From Nocardioides sp. B-3 (lineage in GTDB: Bacteria; Actinomycetota; Actinomycetes; Propionibacteriales; Nocardioidaceae), in assembly GCF_024703895.1 (NCBI RefSeq), contig NZ_CP087968.1:2294001-2358000 (forward strand): DNA of 64,000 nt, given 5' to 3'. Made by a program: the position numbers and the translations under genes. Position 1 is the first letter of the stretch. Each line of letters starts with the position of its first letter. This document shows, piece after piece, positions 17,112-32,059 of this stretch. The notes under the pieces are model-generated. The model searched no databases. It saw only the letters and a list, made by a program, of their open reading frames with translations, and was not told the origin of the DNA.

Positions 17112-18562
17112 TCAGCGGCGTGCGGACTTCTCGGCCTTGATCTCGGCGCGGACGCGCTCCTTGGCCTCGCGTGCTGAGCGCTTCGAGCTGCCGGAGTCGT
17201 CGGCGCTGTAGCCATAGCCATAGCCGTATCCGTAGCCATAGCCGTAGGCACTGCCGACCTTGCGCTGCGGCGCCCTGTTGATGACGACACCCCGGGACCT
17301 TGGCGTCGACGGAGTCGAGCCGATCGACCGCGTGCGCCAGCTGGTCGCGGGTCGTCGACCCGTGGTGCGTGACGACCACGGCGCCGTCGGCCCGGGTGGA
17401 CAGGAGCGCGGCATCGGTCACCGGCAGCAGCGGGGGAGCGTCGAGGATCACGACGTCGAAGTCGGACCGCAGGTCGGCCAGCAGCTTCTCCATCGCGTGC
17501 GACTGCAGCAGCTCGGACGGGTTCGGCGGGATCGGGCCACAGGCCGGGACACGTAGTCCGCTGTCGCCGTACGACTGCAAGGCGTCCTCGAGGCTGATCT
17601 TGCCGATGAGCACGCTGGTGGTGCCGACGGCGTCGTCGAGGCCGAGGCGCCCGGCGATCAGGGGGCGACGCAGGTCGCACTCGATCAGCGCGACGCGCTC
17701 GTTGGCCAGCGAGAGGGTGATGGCGAGGTTGACGGCCACCGTGGACTTGCCCTCACCGGGCAGCGAGCTGGTGACGACGATGACCTTCTGGTCCTCGTCG
17801 ACCTCGACGTACTGCATGTTGGTGCGCAGCACCCGGAAGGCCTCGGCCCACGGCGTGGCCTGCTGCAGCACCTCCAGAGGTGCGCGCTTGGCCGCGTCGT
17901 CGGTGAAGATGTTGCCGAGGATCGGAGCGCCGGTCACCGCGGCGACGTCGTCGCTGGTGGTGATCGAGGTGTCGAGGAGCTCGCGGGCCACCGCCGGGCC
18001 GAGGCCGAGCAGGAGCCCGAGGACAGCCGCGAGGCCGAGGTTGCGCAACGGCTGCGGCGAGACCGGGTCGGTGGACTCCCGGGCGTCATCGACGATCGTG
18101 GCCTTGATCAGCGCGTTGTTGCCGCCCTTGGGAGTCTCGAGGTCGTCGATCAGCTGGGTGAGCTCGTCTGCATAGGCCTGCGCGATGTCGCGCGCCATGG
18201 CCGGGTCGGGATCGGTCGCGCTGATCTCGAGGTTGACGGTCTCGGGCACGACGGTGGCTCGACCTGCTGGCGCAGGTCGTCGGGATCCGTGCCCGGGGGC
18301 AGGGTCCCGCTGACGCCTCCGCGAGCTGACGGCTGGTCACCGTGTCGGCGTAGGACGTCACGCGCTGGCTCGCGAAGAGATTTCCCGTGTACGCCGCACT
18401 CGTGTCCGACTCGCTCGTGGAGACGAACAGGCGCGTGGAGGAGGAGTACTGCGGCGTCGACTGCCACGTGAGGAGGGCGGCGCCGATCAGCGTGACCACG
18501 AAGCACACGACGACAACGCGCCAGCGGCGTCGGACGGTGCGCCAGTAATCCTTGAGCTCCAC
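17112..18562 (-). CDS. Wzz/BY-type polysaccharide co-polymerase tyrosine kinase
   Basis: About 483 residues. The N-terminal Wzz domain (MELKDYWRTVRRRWRVVVVC) has a first membrane helix, a periplasmic-type region and a second helix (NLGLAAVLGLLLGLGPAVA). The cytoplasmic kinase domain shows Walker A SSLPGEGKSTVAVNLA, Walker A' ALIECDLRRP and Walker B VVILDAPP. The C-terminus is a run of Tyr-Gly repeats followed by Ser and Lys/Arg-rich residues, the expected autophosphorylation tail. Such kinases set chain length in exopolysaccharide export; the rml and gmd genes downstream fit. Breaks fall near 18255 (after residue 100) and near 17295 (before the tail). Confidence 0.9.
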
Positions 18563-18694
18563 GAGATCCCTCTTCTTGGTCGATGGGCGGTCCCCTGATC
18601 CGCCGGTGGCACTCTAGGTCACGGTCGGCGTTGCTAACTCAAGGACAACGATTCTCCCGTGTGTGAGCGCCGTCACGGGAGCCGAGTTTGCATT

Positions 18695-18712
18695 TTGCTA
18701 ACAGTTGTTAGC
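18695..18712 (+). promoter_or_regulatory. Palindromic operator upstream of the xre-hbhA pair
   Basis: TGCTAACAGTTGTTAGCA is an 8-bp perfect inverted repeat with a 2-bp centre, 11 bases before the start codon of the Xre regulator. A half-site TTGCTAAC occurs at about 18630-18640. Xre proteins bind such palindromes, so autoregulation is likely. Confidence 0.65.
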
Positions 18713-18723
18713 AGGATGGCGAC

Positions 18724-19119
18724 ATGGCCAAGGGCAAGGACGGGAAGACCGTCGTCGGTTCACTCGGGGGTTTCCTCAGGGAGCAACGACTCGCGTCGCG
18801 TCTGTCCCTGCGGCAGCTGAGTGAACAGGTAGGCGTCAGCAACCCCTACCTGAGCCAGATCGAACGTGGTCTGCGCCGGCCCTCGGCAGAAGTTCTCCAG
18901 CAGATCGCGAAGGCGCTGCGCATCTCGGCCGAACAGCTCTATGTCCGGGCCGGGATCGTCAGCCCCGAACCGCATGTCGGTGGTTCGGTCGAGCTCGCCA
19001 TCCTCGCGGATGTCGGCCTCACCGAGCGCCAGAAGCAGTCCCTGCTGGACGTCTACTCGTCCTTCCTCGCGTTGAACGCGGGGCAGGAACCGGATTCACC
19101 TCAACCTACGGAGAAATGA
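18724..19119 (+). CDS. Xre-family regulator upstream of hbhA-like gene
   Basis: A 131-residue protein with an Xre helix-turn-helix at about residues 15-70 (LREQRLASRLSLRQLSEQVG, SNPYLSQIERGLRRPSAEVL). The C-terminal 50 residues are helical. Gene order and similarity match Rv0474, which lies immediately upstream of hbhA in Mycobacterium tuberculosis. The stop is one base from the next ATG, so the two genes are one operon. The frame is intact. The palindrome upstream makes self-control likely. Confidence 0.85.
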   Translation: MAKGKDGKTVVGSLGGFLREQRLASRLSLRQLSEQVGVSNPYLSQIERGLRRPSAEVLQQIAKALRISAEQLYVRAGIVSPEPHVGGSVELAILADVGLTERQKQSLLDVYSSFLALNAGQEPDSPQPTEK

Positions 19120-19120
19120 C

Positions 19121-19822
19121 ATGGCGAAGACCAAGTTCGACCTCAAGACCGAAGCCACCAAGCCGCTCCTCGCGGGCGTCGGCGTCACCGACCTCGCCGT
19201 CGAGGTCGTCCGCGACTTCGTCTCGGAGACCCAGACCCGCCTCGCGGGCGTCCAGAAGGACGTCACCGCTCGCGTCGCCGGTGTGCAGACCAAGGTCGCC
19301 AACCCGAAGGCGCTGCGCGAGCAGGCCGTGACCGTCGTCAACGCCCGCGTCGACGCGATCACCACCGACGCGAAGGCCCGCCGCAAGGCGATCGAGGCCC
19401 GCGTGACCGAGCTCCGGGCCGAGGCCAAGGCCTACCCGACGAAGGTCCGGGCCCTCGTCGAGGAGAACGTCACCGTCGCCACCGGCACCTACTCCGACCT
19501 GATCACGCGCGGCGAGTCGCTCGTCGGCCGGATCCGTGGCCGAGGAGTCGACCAAGGCGACCGTGAAGTCCGCCAAGACCACCGTGTCGAAGGCCAAGAG
19601 CACGACCACGCAGGCCAAGAAGGCCACCGCCACGGCCACCACCCGTGGCCAAGACCGCCGCGAAGAAGGCCACCACCACGGCCAAGTCCTCCGCAGAAGC
19701 CGGCCGCCAAGCGTGCCGCGGCGACCAAGTCGTCCGCCAAGGCCACCGTCACCGCCGCCAAGAAGACCGCGACCTCCGCGGTCAAGGCCGTCACCGACGC
19801 CGCCGACAAGCTTGGCGACTGA
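19121..19822 (+). CDS. Heparin-binding hemagglutinin-like (HbhA) protein, several frame breaks
   Basis: The first 130 residues form a long amphipathic helix/coiled coil (VVRDFVSETQTRLAGVQKDV, VVNARVDAITTDAKARRKAI). The C-terminal 100 residues are a lysine/alanine-rich tail with repeats of KA, TKSSAK and AAKK, the part that binds heparan sulfate and membranes in mycobacterial HbhA. The tail is cut by at least three frame changes (near 19540, 19650 and 19690) in low-complexity sequence; the final frame ends DAADKLGD. In non-pathogens related proteins bind lipid inclusions or DNA. Assignment rests on architecture and on the Rv0474-Rv0475-Rv0476 gene order. Confidence 0.8.
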   Translation: MAKTKFDLKTEATKPLLAGVGVTDLAVEVVRDFVSETQTRLAGVQKDVTARVAGVQTKVANPKALREQAVTVVNARVDAITTDAKARRKAIEARVTELRAEAKAYPTKVRALVEENVTVATGTYSDLITRGESLVGRIRGRGVDQGDREVRQDHRVEGQEHDHAGQEGHRHGHHPWPRPPRRRPPPRPSPPQKPAAKRAAATKSSAKATVTAAKKTATSAVKAVTDAADKLGD

Positions 19823-19885
19823 AGAGAAGACGACGAACAGTTGACGCTGTTCTGACCCCCTGAATCCTTCCTCCCGGGGATTCAC

Positions 19886-19918
19886 TCGAGGCCCTCGGCG
19901 TCCTGCCGGGGGCCTCGA
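19886..19918. terminator. Bidirectional hairpin between hbhA-like and DUF2516 genes
   Basis: TCGAGGCCC at 19886-19894 pairs perfectly with GGGCCTCGA at 19910-19918. It lies between convergent genes and can serve both. Confidence 0.7.
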
Positions 19919-19929
19919 CTCTTCCGCCC

Positions 19930-20220
19930 TCAGCGCCGGGGCGTGACCTCGGCGAGAGCCGGGCGGATGTCGGCGAGATAGACGAACGCCGCGATCGTGA
20001 AGGCCAAGTTGATCAGGTTGAGCGGCGTCGCGATCAGGATCTGCGCCGCGAGGCCGAGCCCGAGCCCCGATGGTCCAGTGGCAGCCTTGGTGCCGCGGCT
20101 GGCCGCGGGGTAGGCCTCGGTGGGGTAGAGCACCGCGTTGATGAAGGCGAAGCCCTTGATGGCCAGCATCACGACGAGCACCACCGGGTAGGCGTAGCCC
20201 TCCGGGGCGAAAACAGTCAC
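19930..20220 (-). CDS. DUF2516 family membrane protein
   Basis: A 96-residue protein with two transmembrane helices (VVLVVMLAIKGFAFINAVLY and AQILIATPLNLINLAFTIAA). The size and pattern fit DUF2516, found beside hbhA in many actinobacteria (Rv0476 in M. tuberculosis), though here it is on the opposite strand. Function unknown. Intact frame. Confidence 0.75.
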   Translation of the reverse strand: MTVFAPEGYAYPVVLVVMLAIKGFAFINAVLYPTEAYPAASRGTKAATGPSGLGLGLAAQILIATPLNLINLAFTIAAFVYLADIRPALAEVTPRR

Positions 20221-20291
20221 ACCGTCACCCTACGTGCGCGTCCGGTGGTTAGGGTGTGCGCGGCATTCAGTGATTGGGACGGGGATTTTGT

Positions 20292-20652
20292 GATGGCGAT
20301 GGACTCCGAAGAGCGGCCGTGGGGCTCGTGGCACGTGATCGACGAGGGCGTCGGCTACAAGGTCAAGCGCATCCACGTGAAGCCCGGACAGCGGTTGTCC
20401 TACCAGACCCACGAGCACCGCAGCGAGCACTGGGTGGTGATCTTCGGGATGGCCACGTGTGTCGTGGACGGCGAGACGCACGTCATCGGCCCCGGTCACT
20501 CCATCGACGTCAGCCGGGGCGCGGCGCACCGGATCACCAACATGCACAACGAGGAGCTCGTGATCATCGAGGTCCAGCGCGGCGGCTACACCGGCGAGGA
20601 CGACATCTGCCGCCTCGAGGACGACTACGGGCGCTCGGACTCTGCCTCCTGA
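20292..20652 (+). CDS. Cupin protein, mannose-6-phosphate isomerase type II-like
   Basis: About 119 residues beginning MAMDSEERPWGSWHVIDEGV. The single cupin barrel matches the C-terminal isomerase domain of bifunctional ManC/AlgA proteins: KRIHVKPGQRLSYQTHEHRS carries metal-binding Gln/His residues and WVVIFGMATCVVDGE, then VSRGAAHRITN. It likely interconverts mannose- and fructose-6-phosphate, feeding GDP-mannose for the two dehydratases downstream, although stand-alone cupins of this kind are not all tested. ATG 20292 is used because PWGSW is near the N-terminus in relatives. Confidence 0.8.
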
Positions 20653-20690
20653 TACTGGCGTCGGCAGGGTCGTCGTCGCCGTACCAAGAA

Positions 20691-20762
20691 ATGTAACCGG
20701 CGTTTAGTCGCACTGAACGGCCGCTGCAACGGCCGGTCAGTTCAGGTAAACGCCGGTTACAT
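20691..20762. repeat. 72-bp hairpin repeat (family 2), copy A
   Basis: ATGTAACCGGCGTTTA at 20691 pairs with its perfect complement ending at 20762; an inner stem (ACTGAACGGCCG and CGGCCGGTCAGT) has one mismatch. It sits between the convergent cupin and rmlC-rmlD genes. A second copy lies at 48374-48446 and a relative at 38145-38218. Confidence 0.85.
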
Positions 20763-20773
20763 AAAACCGGGGA

Positions 20774-25359
<4,586 letters not shown>

Positions 25360-25393
25360 GGTGTCAAACGCCCCGGGCCATAAGGTGACCGCC

Positions 25394-26269
25394 ATGCGCG
25401 GAATCATTCTGGCCGGCGGCACTGGGTCGCGACTGCACCCCATCACGCAGGGCATCAGCAAGCAGCTCGTGCCGGTCTACGACAAGCCGATGATCTACTA
25501 CCCGCTCTCCACCCTGATGCTCGCGGGGATCCGGGACGTCCTGATCATCACCACCCCGCACGAGGCCGAGGGCTTCCACCGGCTGCTGGGCGACGGCTCG
25601 CAGTTCGGCGTGAACATCACCTTCGCGGTGCAGCCGAGTCCCGACGGGCTGGCGCAGGCGTTCATCATCGGCGCCGACCACATCGGTGGCGAGACCGCCG
25701 GGCTCGTGCTCGGCGACAACATCTTCTACGGCACGGGCCTCGGCACCCGGCTGCGCCGGTTCGAGAACCTCGAGGGCGCCGCGGTGTTCGGCTACCACGT
25801 GGCCGACCCGAAGGCCTACGGCGTCGTCGAGTTCGACGCCGACGGCCGGGCGCTCTCGCTGGAGGAGAAGCCCGAACGCCCCAAGAGCCACTTCGCGGTG
25901 CCGGGGCTCTACTTCTACGACAACGACGTGATCGGCCACGCCGCCGACCTCAAGCCGTCGGCGCGCGGCGAGCTCGAGATCACCGACCTCAACCGGATCT
26001 ATCTCGAGCAGGGCAACCTCCGGGTGGAGGTGCTGCCTCGCGGCACCGCATGGCTCGACACCGGCACGTTCGACTCGCTCAACGACGCCAGCAACTTCGT
26101 CCGCACGATCGAGGGCCGCCGGGGCTTCAAGATCGGCGCCCCCGAGGAGGTCGCCCGGCGGATGGGCTTCCTGTCCGACGCCGAGCTCGCCGAGCGGGCC
26201 GAGCCGTTGGTCAAGAGTGGCTACGGCACCTACCTGCTCGGGCTCCTCGAGGAGCAGGCGGGTCAGTAG
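25394..26269 (+). CDS. rmlA: Glucose-1-phosphate thymidylyltransferase
   Basis: Intact 291-residue enzyme that joins dTTP and glucose-1-phosphate to dTDP-glucose, the first step of dTDP-rhamnose synthesis. Signature: [18 protein letters not shown], then [20 protein letters not shown], the VLGDNIFYG metal-site loop, and [20 protein letters not shown]. Length is normal for the family. It is divergent from the DUF4012 gene and its stop overlaps the sugar transferase gene by 7 bases on the opposite strand. Confidence 0.96.
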   Translation: MRGIILAGGTGSRLHPITQGISKQLVPVYDKPMIYYPLSTLMLAGIRDVLIITTPHEAEGFHRLLGDGSQFGVNITFAVQPSPDGLAQAFIIGADHIGGETAGLVLGDNIFYGTGLGTRLRRFENLEGAAVFGYHVADPKAYGVVEFDADGRALSLEEKPERPKSHFAVPGLYFYDNDVIGHAADLKPSARGELEITDLNRIYLEQGNLRVEVLPRGTAWLDTGTFDSLNDASNFVRTIEGRRGFKIGAPEEVARRMGFLSDAELAERAEPLVKSGYGTYLLGLLEEQAGQ

Positions 26270-26906
26270 GCCCCGCGCGGTCGCACGACCGCCGCGAAGG
26301 TGCGCGCCGGGATCATCAGGTCCCGGCGCAGCGACCAGTTGTCGACGTACTGGAGATCCAGCCTGATCGCCTCGTCCCACGGCAGGTCCGAGCGCCCGGA
26401 CACCTGCCACAGGCCGGTCATCCCGGGGCGGACGCGCAGTCGTCGCCGCATCTCGGCGGTGTACGCCGATGCCTCGGTCGGCAACGGCGGGCGAGGTCCG
26501 ACCGAGCTCATCTGCCCGCGGAGCACGTTGACCAGCTGGGGGAGCTCGTCCAGCGAGAACCGGCGCAACCACCGCCCCGGCCCGGTGACGCGGGGGTCGT
26601 CGGGAAGCTTGAACAGACCGCCGGTGTGGTCGAAGCGCGGTGCAGCTCGGGGAGCATCGCCTCGGCGCCCACCATCATCGAGCGGAGCTTGAGGCACTCG
26701 AACGGCTCTCCGTCGCGACCCACGCGGAGCTGGCGGAAGATCACGGGTCCACGGTCGTGCGCGCGGATCCTGATGGCTGCGACCGGGAGCACCGGTGCGA
26801 ACAGCACCATCAGTGCCATCGCGCCCACGATGTCGAAGGTGCGCTTGGCGGCCCGAGGGGTCGACCACGCGGTGACGCGAGGCGTGCCAGTGCTCTCAAC
26901 CGTCAC
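26263..26906 (-). CDS. Undecaprenyl-phosphate sugar transferase (short form), one frame break
   Basis: About 214 residues of the bacterial sugar transferase family (PF02397), which moves a sugar-1-phosphate to undecaprenyl phosphate to start repeat-unit assembly. It has one N-terminal hydrophobic hairpin ([20 protein letters not shown]), then [40 protein letters not shown] and [17 protein letters not shown]. This is the short architecture without the N-terminal multi-helix region. A break near 26635 splits it. It is last in a minus-strand series with the two dehydratases. Confidence 0.9.
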
Positions 26907-26967
26907 GCCCGATCTCCCTCCATGGCAGATACAACGTCAGCCACGATCTCAGGTCACTGGCACGGTG

Positions 26968-27909
26968 TCATGAGTTCTCTCGCATGTCGGCCGCCACCAT
27001 CGCGGCCACCAGCCCGTCGAAGTCCACGGTCGGCTCCCAGCCCAGCTGGTCACGGGCGTGCGTCGCATCGCCCGTGAGGTCGGTCGCGTCGGCCGGGCGG
27101 GTCAGCGCTGGGTCGCTGGACACCAGCGGCTCCCAGTCGGTGATGCCGGCGTGCCCGAAGGCGGTGGCGACGAAGTCGCACACGGTGTGACCGACGCCGG
27201 TGGCGACGACGTAGTCGTCCGGTTCGTCGGCCCGGGCGGCCCGCAGCATCGCGTCGACGTAGTCGGGCGCCCAGCCCCAGTCTCGCCTTGCCTCGAGGTT
27301 GCCGAGGGTGAGGGTGCCGGCTCGGCCATGTGCGATGGCGGCGACCCCCGCGGTGATCTTGCGCGTCACGAATCTCTCGGGCCGGCGCGGGGATTCGTGG
27401 TTGTAGAGCACGAGGCTGGACGCGTGCGCTCCGCGCTGGCGTTGTACGCCGATCGCGAGATGTGCGTAGGCCTTCGCGGCGCCGTACGGGTTGAGCGGAC
27501 GGACCGGCGTGGTCTCGCTCTGGGGAGAGGAGTCGGGTTGTCCGAAGATCTCGGCGCTGGACGCCCGGATGAAGCGGACGTGGTCGCCGACCTGCCGGGC
27601 GGACTCCATCAGCGCGACCGCGGCCGGGCCGTTGACGCGGGCGACCGTGTCGGGCTCGTCCCACGACTGCGCGACGGAGCTGATCGCCGCGAGGTTGTAG
27701 ACCTCGTCGGGCGCGAGATCGAGGACGAGCCGACGGATGGCCTCGACGTCGGTGAGGTCGCCGTGGTGCAGCGTGACCCCCGTCGGTGTGTACGGCGACG
27801 CGTCGTCGCGCAGGACGAGCGCGTGCACCTCGACGCCCTCCGCGAGCAGCCGCTCGGCGAGGTAGCTGCCGTCCCGGCCACTGATGCCGGTGACGAGTGC
27901 CCCGGTCAC
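26968..27909 (-). CDS. GDP-mannose 4,6-dehydratase-like protein
   Basis: Intact 313-residue SDR enzyme: ALVTGISGRDGSYLAERLLA, DLTDVEAIRRLVLDLAPDEV, RASSAEIFGQPDSSPQSETT, NPYGAAKAYAHLAI with Tyr-x-x-x-Lys, and ESPRRPERFVTRKITAGVAA, all typical of GMD/RMD-type enzymes. It is a shorter and more diverged paralogue of the next gene, and could instead be the reductase making GDP-rhamnose or a different GDP-sugar dehydratase. It lies 7 bases after the stop of the classical gmd. Confidence 0.85.
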   Translation of the reverse strand: MTGALVTGISGRDGSYLAERLLAEGVEVHALVLRDDASPYTPTGVTLHHGDLTDVEAIRRLVLDLAPDEVYNLAAISSVAQSWDEPDTVARVNGPAAVALMESARQVGDHVRFIRASSAEIFGQPDSSPQSETTPVRPLNPYGAAKAYAHLAIGVQRQRGAHASSLVLYNHESPRRPERFVTRKITAGVAAIAHGRAGTLTLGNLEARRDWGWAPDYVDAMLRAARADEPDDYVVATGVGHTVCDFVATAFGHAGITDWEPLVSSDPALTRPADATDLTGDATHARDQLGWEPTVDFDGLVAAMVAADMRENS

Positions 27910-27916
27910 CGGTGTC

Positions 27917-28895
<979 letters not shown>

Positions 28896-28938
28896 GAGGG
28901 TGAGTCTGGCAGCCGCCCCGGCCGTAGGCTTCCGCACC

Positions 28939-29959
28939 ATGAAGATCCTCGTCACCGGCGGCGCCGGGTACATCGGTTCACACACAGTCCTCGAGCTGCT
29001 GGCGCACGACCACGTCGTCGAGGTGCTCGACAACTTCGACAACTCCTCGGCCGAGTCGATCCGGCGTGTGGAGAAGCTGTCGGGACGTGACGTGGGCGTG
29101 CACGAGCTCGACCTGCGCGACGAGCCGGCCGTGACGGCGCTGTTCGCCGAAGGTGGCTACGACGCAGTGATCCACTTCGCCGGGCACAAGGCCGTCGGGG
29201 AGAGCGTGGCCAAGCCGCTCGACTACTACGGCAACAACCTCGAGTCGACGCTCGTGCTGCTGCGGGCGATGGCCGCCTCGAGCACGCGTCAGCTGGTCTT
29301 CTCCTCCTCCGCGACGGTCTATGGCGACCTCGCGCCGGTGCCCTACCAGGAGGACCACGAACCGCTCGGCGCCAGCAACCCCTACGGCTGGACGAAGGTG
29401 ATGATCGAGCAGATGCTCAAGGATCTCGCCGTCTCCGACCCATCGTGGCGCATCGGCATCCTTCGCTACTTCAACCCCGTCGGGGCGCACGAGTCCGGCG
29501 AGATCGGTGAGGACCCGTCGGGCATCCCCAACAACCTGACGCCCTACATCGCCCGGGTCGCGGTCGGTCGCCGCGAGTCGCTTCCAGGTCTTCGGTGACG
29601 ACTACGCCACCCCCGACGGGACCCCGCTGCGCGACTACATCCACGTGCTCGACCTCGCCGCGGGCCACGTGGCTGCGCTGGAGCACCTGTCGTCATCCGA
29701 GGGCGGCGCCCGCGCCCGGAACCTCGGCACCGGGCGCGGCACCTCCGTCCTCGAGATGATCGCGGCGTTCGAGAGGGCCGCCGGCAAGGAGATCCCCTAC
29801 ACCGTGATGCCCCGTCGCGCCGGAGACCTGACCGAGACCTACGGCGACCCGACTCGCGCCGAGGCCGAGCTGGGCTGGAAGGCCACCCGGTCGATCGACG
29901 ACATGGTCACCGACCTCTGGCGCTGGCAGTCGCAGAACCCCGAGGGCTTCTCGGCCTGA
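28939..29959 (+). CDS. galE: UDP-glucose 4-epimerase, one frame break
   Basis: About 339 residues interconverting UDP-glucose and UDP-galactose. Motifs: [42 protein letters not shown] with catalytic Ser, and [14 protein letters not shown] with Tyr-x-x-x-Lys. The C-terminal sugar-binding part ([19 protein letters not shown]) follows a break near 29580. TAGGCT at 28925-28930 lies 8 bases upstream of the ATG. The stop overlaps the next start (TGATG). Confidence 0.94.
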
Positions 29960-30667
29960 TGCTCGCGTCGCTGGCCGGTGCCCTGCTGGTGGCGTCGACG
30001 CCACTGGCGGGAACCACCATCGTCATCGACCCCGGACACCAGCTGGGCAACCACAACTTCCCGTCCCGGATCAACCGGCTCGTGCCGGCCGGCGGGTTCG
30101 ACAAACCCTGCAACACCACGGGTACGGCGACCAACGGCGGCTACCCCGAGGCGACGTTCTGCCCGGGAGGTGTCGGTCGCACTGCGGGCCCGTCTGCGAG
30201 ACCCGGGTGCGCGCGTCGTGATGACGCGGACCTCCAACCGCGAGGACCGTTGGGGACCGTGCGTCGATGCCCGCGGCCGGGCGGGGAACCGCATCCACGC
30301 CGACCTCAAGGTCTCCGTGCACGGTGACGGCTCGTATGCCGCCGGCGCCCGTGGCTTCCACGTCATCGCGCCGGCCGACCGCTCGCCGTGGACCTCCGAC
30401 ATCCACCGGCCCTCGTTGCGGCTGGCGGGCGCCGTACGCACCGGGCTGCTGTCGTCCGGGTTCCCGGTCGCCAACTACATCGCCGGCGGCGACGGGCTCG
30501 ACGTCCGCTCAGACCTCGGCACGCTCAACCTCTCCGACATCCCGACCGTGATGGTCGAGCTCGGCAACATGCGCAACGCGGGCGAGGCTGCCGTGATGAC
30601 GTCGGCCCGCGGCCGGGGGCGGTACGCCGATGGGCTGGCCACCGGGATCCGCCGCTTCCTGCGCTGA
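29959..30667 (+). CDS. Secreted N-acetylmuramoyl-L-alanine amidase (Amidase_3), one frame break
   Basis: About 235 residues with an N-terminal signal peptide ([18 protein letters not shown]) and an Amidase_3 fold: TIVIDPGHQLGNHN with the first zinc His, LKVSVHGDGSYA with the second His, and PTVMVELGNMRNAGEA with the catalytic Glu. It cleaves the amide bond between muramic acid and the peptide stem of peptidoglycan, like Rv3717 of M. tuberculosis. The break is near 30165. It is coupled to galE through a one-base overlap. Confidence 0.88.
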
Positions 30668-30674
30668 CCGCCCC

Positions 30675-31907
30675 TCAGGTGACGGCGAGGCGGGTGGCGT
30701 ACTTCGGCTCGCGCCAGATCTCGGTCGTCAGGACATCGGTGAGCACGTCGACGGCGTCCCACACATCGGCGTACCCGACATAGAGCGGGGTGAAGCCGAA
30801 CCGCATCAGGTCGGGCGCCCGGAAGTCGCCGATCACGCCGCGCTCGATGAGGGCCTGCATGGGGGCGTAGCCGTCCTCGTGGCGCAGGGAGACCCGGCTG
30901 CCGCGGACCGCGTGGTCGAGGGGCGTGACGACCTCGACGTGGTCGCCCACGCGTCCCTCGACCAGCGAGATGAAGAGGTCCGTCAGGGCCGGGCTCTTCG
31001 CGCGTACGGCGTCGAGCGAGACCTCGTCCCACAGGGAGAGGCTCGCCTCGAGCCCGGCATAGCTGAGCAGGTGCGGGGTGCCGACCGGGGAAGCGGGTGA
31101 TGCCCGGGGCCGGCTCATAGGAAGGCGTGAACGCGAACGGGTCGGCGTGCCCGTGCCAGCCGGACAGCGGCTGGGTGACGGCGTCCCGGGTGACGCGTCG
31201 CGACGTAGATGAAGGCGGGGGCGCCGGGGCCGCCGTTCACGTACTTGTACGTGCAGCCGACGGCGAAGTCCGCGCCGCACCCGTCGAGGTCGATCGGGAG
31301 CGCACCGACGCTGTGGCACAGGTCCCAGATCATCAGCGCACCCGCGGCCTGCACCTGCGCGGTGACGGCGGCCATGTCGTACATCCGACCGGTCCGGTAG
31401 TCGACGTGCGTGAGCACCACCGCGGCGACGTCTCCGTCGAGCACGTCCTCCGGGGGACGGACCGTCGGCCGAGACCAGCCGTTGCTCGTGACCGGCGGCC
31501 GCGCCCTGCATCATGTAGAGGTCAGTGGGGAAGTTGTCGCGATCGCCCACGACCACGCGGCGATCGGCGCGCAGACCGAGCGCCGCGGTCAGCGCCTTGA
31601 AGACGTTGATCGAGGTCGAGTCGCACACCACGACTCGGCCCGCCCCGGCGCCGATCAGCCGACCGACCCGGTCACCGAGGGTGCGGGGCGCGTCGAACCA
31701 GCCGGCGTCGTTCCAGCTGCGGATCAGCCCCTGTCCCCACTCCTCGGCGACGACGTTCTGCACGTGCGCGGCCGTCCGCTTCGGGAGCGCCCCCAGCGAG
31801 TTGCCGTCGAGGTAGATCACGCCCTCCGGCAGGACGAACTCGTGCCGGAAGGAAGCCAACGGATCGCTCGCATCGAGCGCCGGGCAGTCAGATCGGGTCG
31901 GGCTCAT
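30675..31907 (-). CDS. kynU: Kynureninase, several frame breaks
   Basis: About 411 residues. This PLP enzyme splits kynurenine to anthranilate and alanine in tryptophan breakdown. Visible: [20 protein letters not shown] near the N-terminus, [37 protein letters not shown], the PLP-lysine loop [20 protein letters not shown], and [20 protein letters not shown]. At least three breaks (near 31460, 31195 and 31090). ATG 31907 is preceded by TACAGT six bases away, a leaderless-type arrangement. It stands alone; no other kynurenine genes are in the window. Confidence 0.92.
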   Translation of the reverse strand: MSPTRSDCPALDASDPLASFRHEFVLPEGVIYLDGNSLGALPKRTAAHVQNVVAEEWGQGLIRSWNDAGWFDAPRTLGDRVGRLIGAGAGRVVVCDSTSINVFKALTAALGLRADRRVVVGDRDNFPTDLYMMQGAAAGHEQRLVSADGPSPGGRARRRRRRGGAHARRLPDRSDVRHGRRHRAGAGRGCADDLGPVPQRRCAPDRPRRVRRGLRRRLHVQVRERRPRRPRLHLRRDASPGTPSPSRCPAGTGTPTRSRSRLPMSRPRASPASPVGTPHLLSYAGLEASLSLWDEVSLDAVRAKSPALTDLFISLVEGRVGDHVEVVTPLDHAVRGSRVSLRHEDGYAPMQALIERGVIGDFRAPDLMRFGFTPLYVGYADVWDAVDVLTDVLTTEIWREPKYATRLAVT

Positions 31908-31933
31908 GTAGCGACTGTATGTGGGCGCACAAC

Positions 31934-32002
31934 TGAGGCAGTTGGAGTCGTCGAGCAAGTCGGCGAGCGTGCCGCTGTCGCCGTACCCGATCAACTGCCT
32001 CA
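31934..32002. repeat. TGAGGCAGTTG hairpin repeat (family 3), copy 1
   Basis: TGAGGCAGTTG at 31934-31944 pairs with CAACTGCCTCA at 31992-32002; weaker pairing extends outward. It lies in the divergent gap between kynU and the second DUF559 gene. A matching hairpin of the same size lies just after that gene. Confidence 0.75.
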
Positions 32003-32059
32003 CGTGTGCCTATGGACAGCGAGATGCGAGCAGCAGCCGGATCGGTCAGTGTCGGCGGC

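Noticed and set aside
17210..17252. Hexamer tandem repeat as a regulatory microsatellite or CRISPR-like array
   Set aside because: It is in frame inside the tyrosine kinase and codes for the Tyr-Gly tail; there are no spacers.
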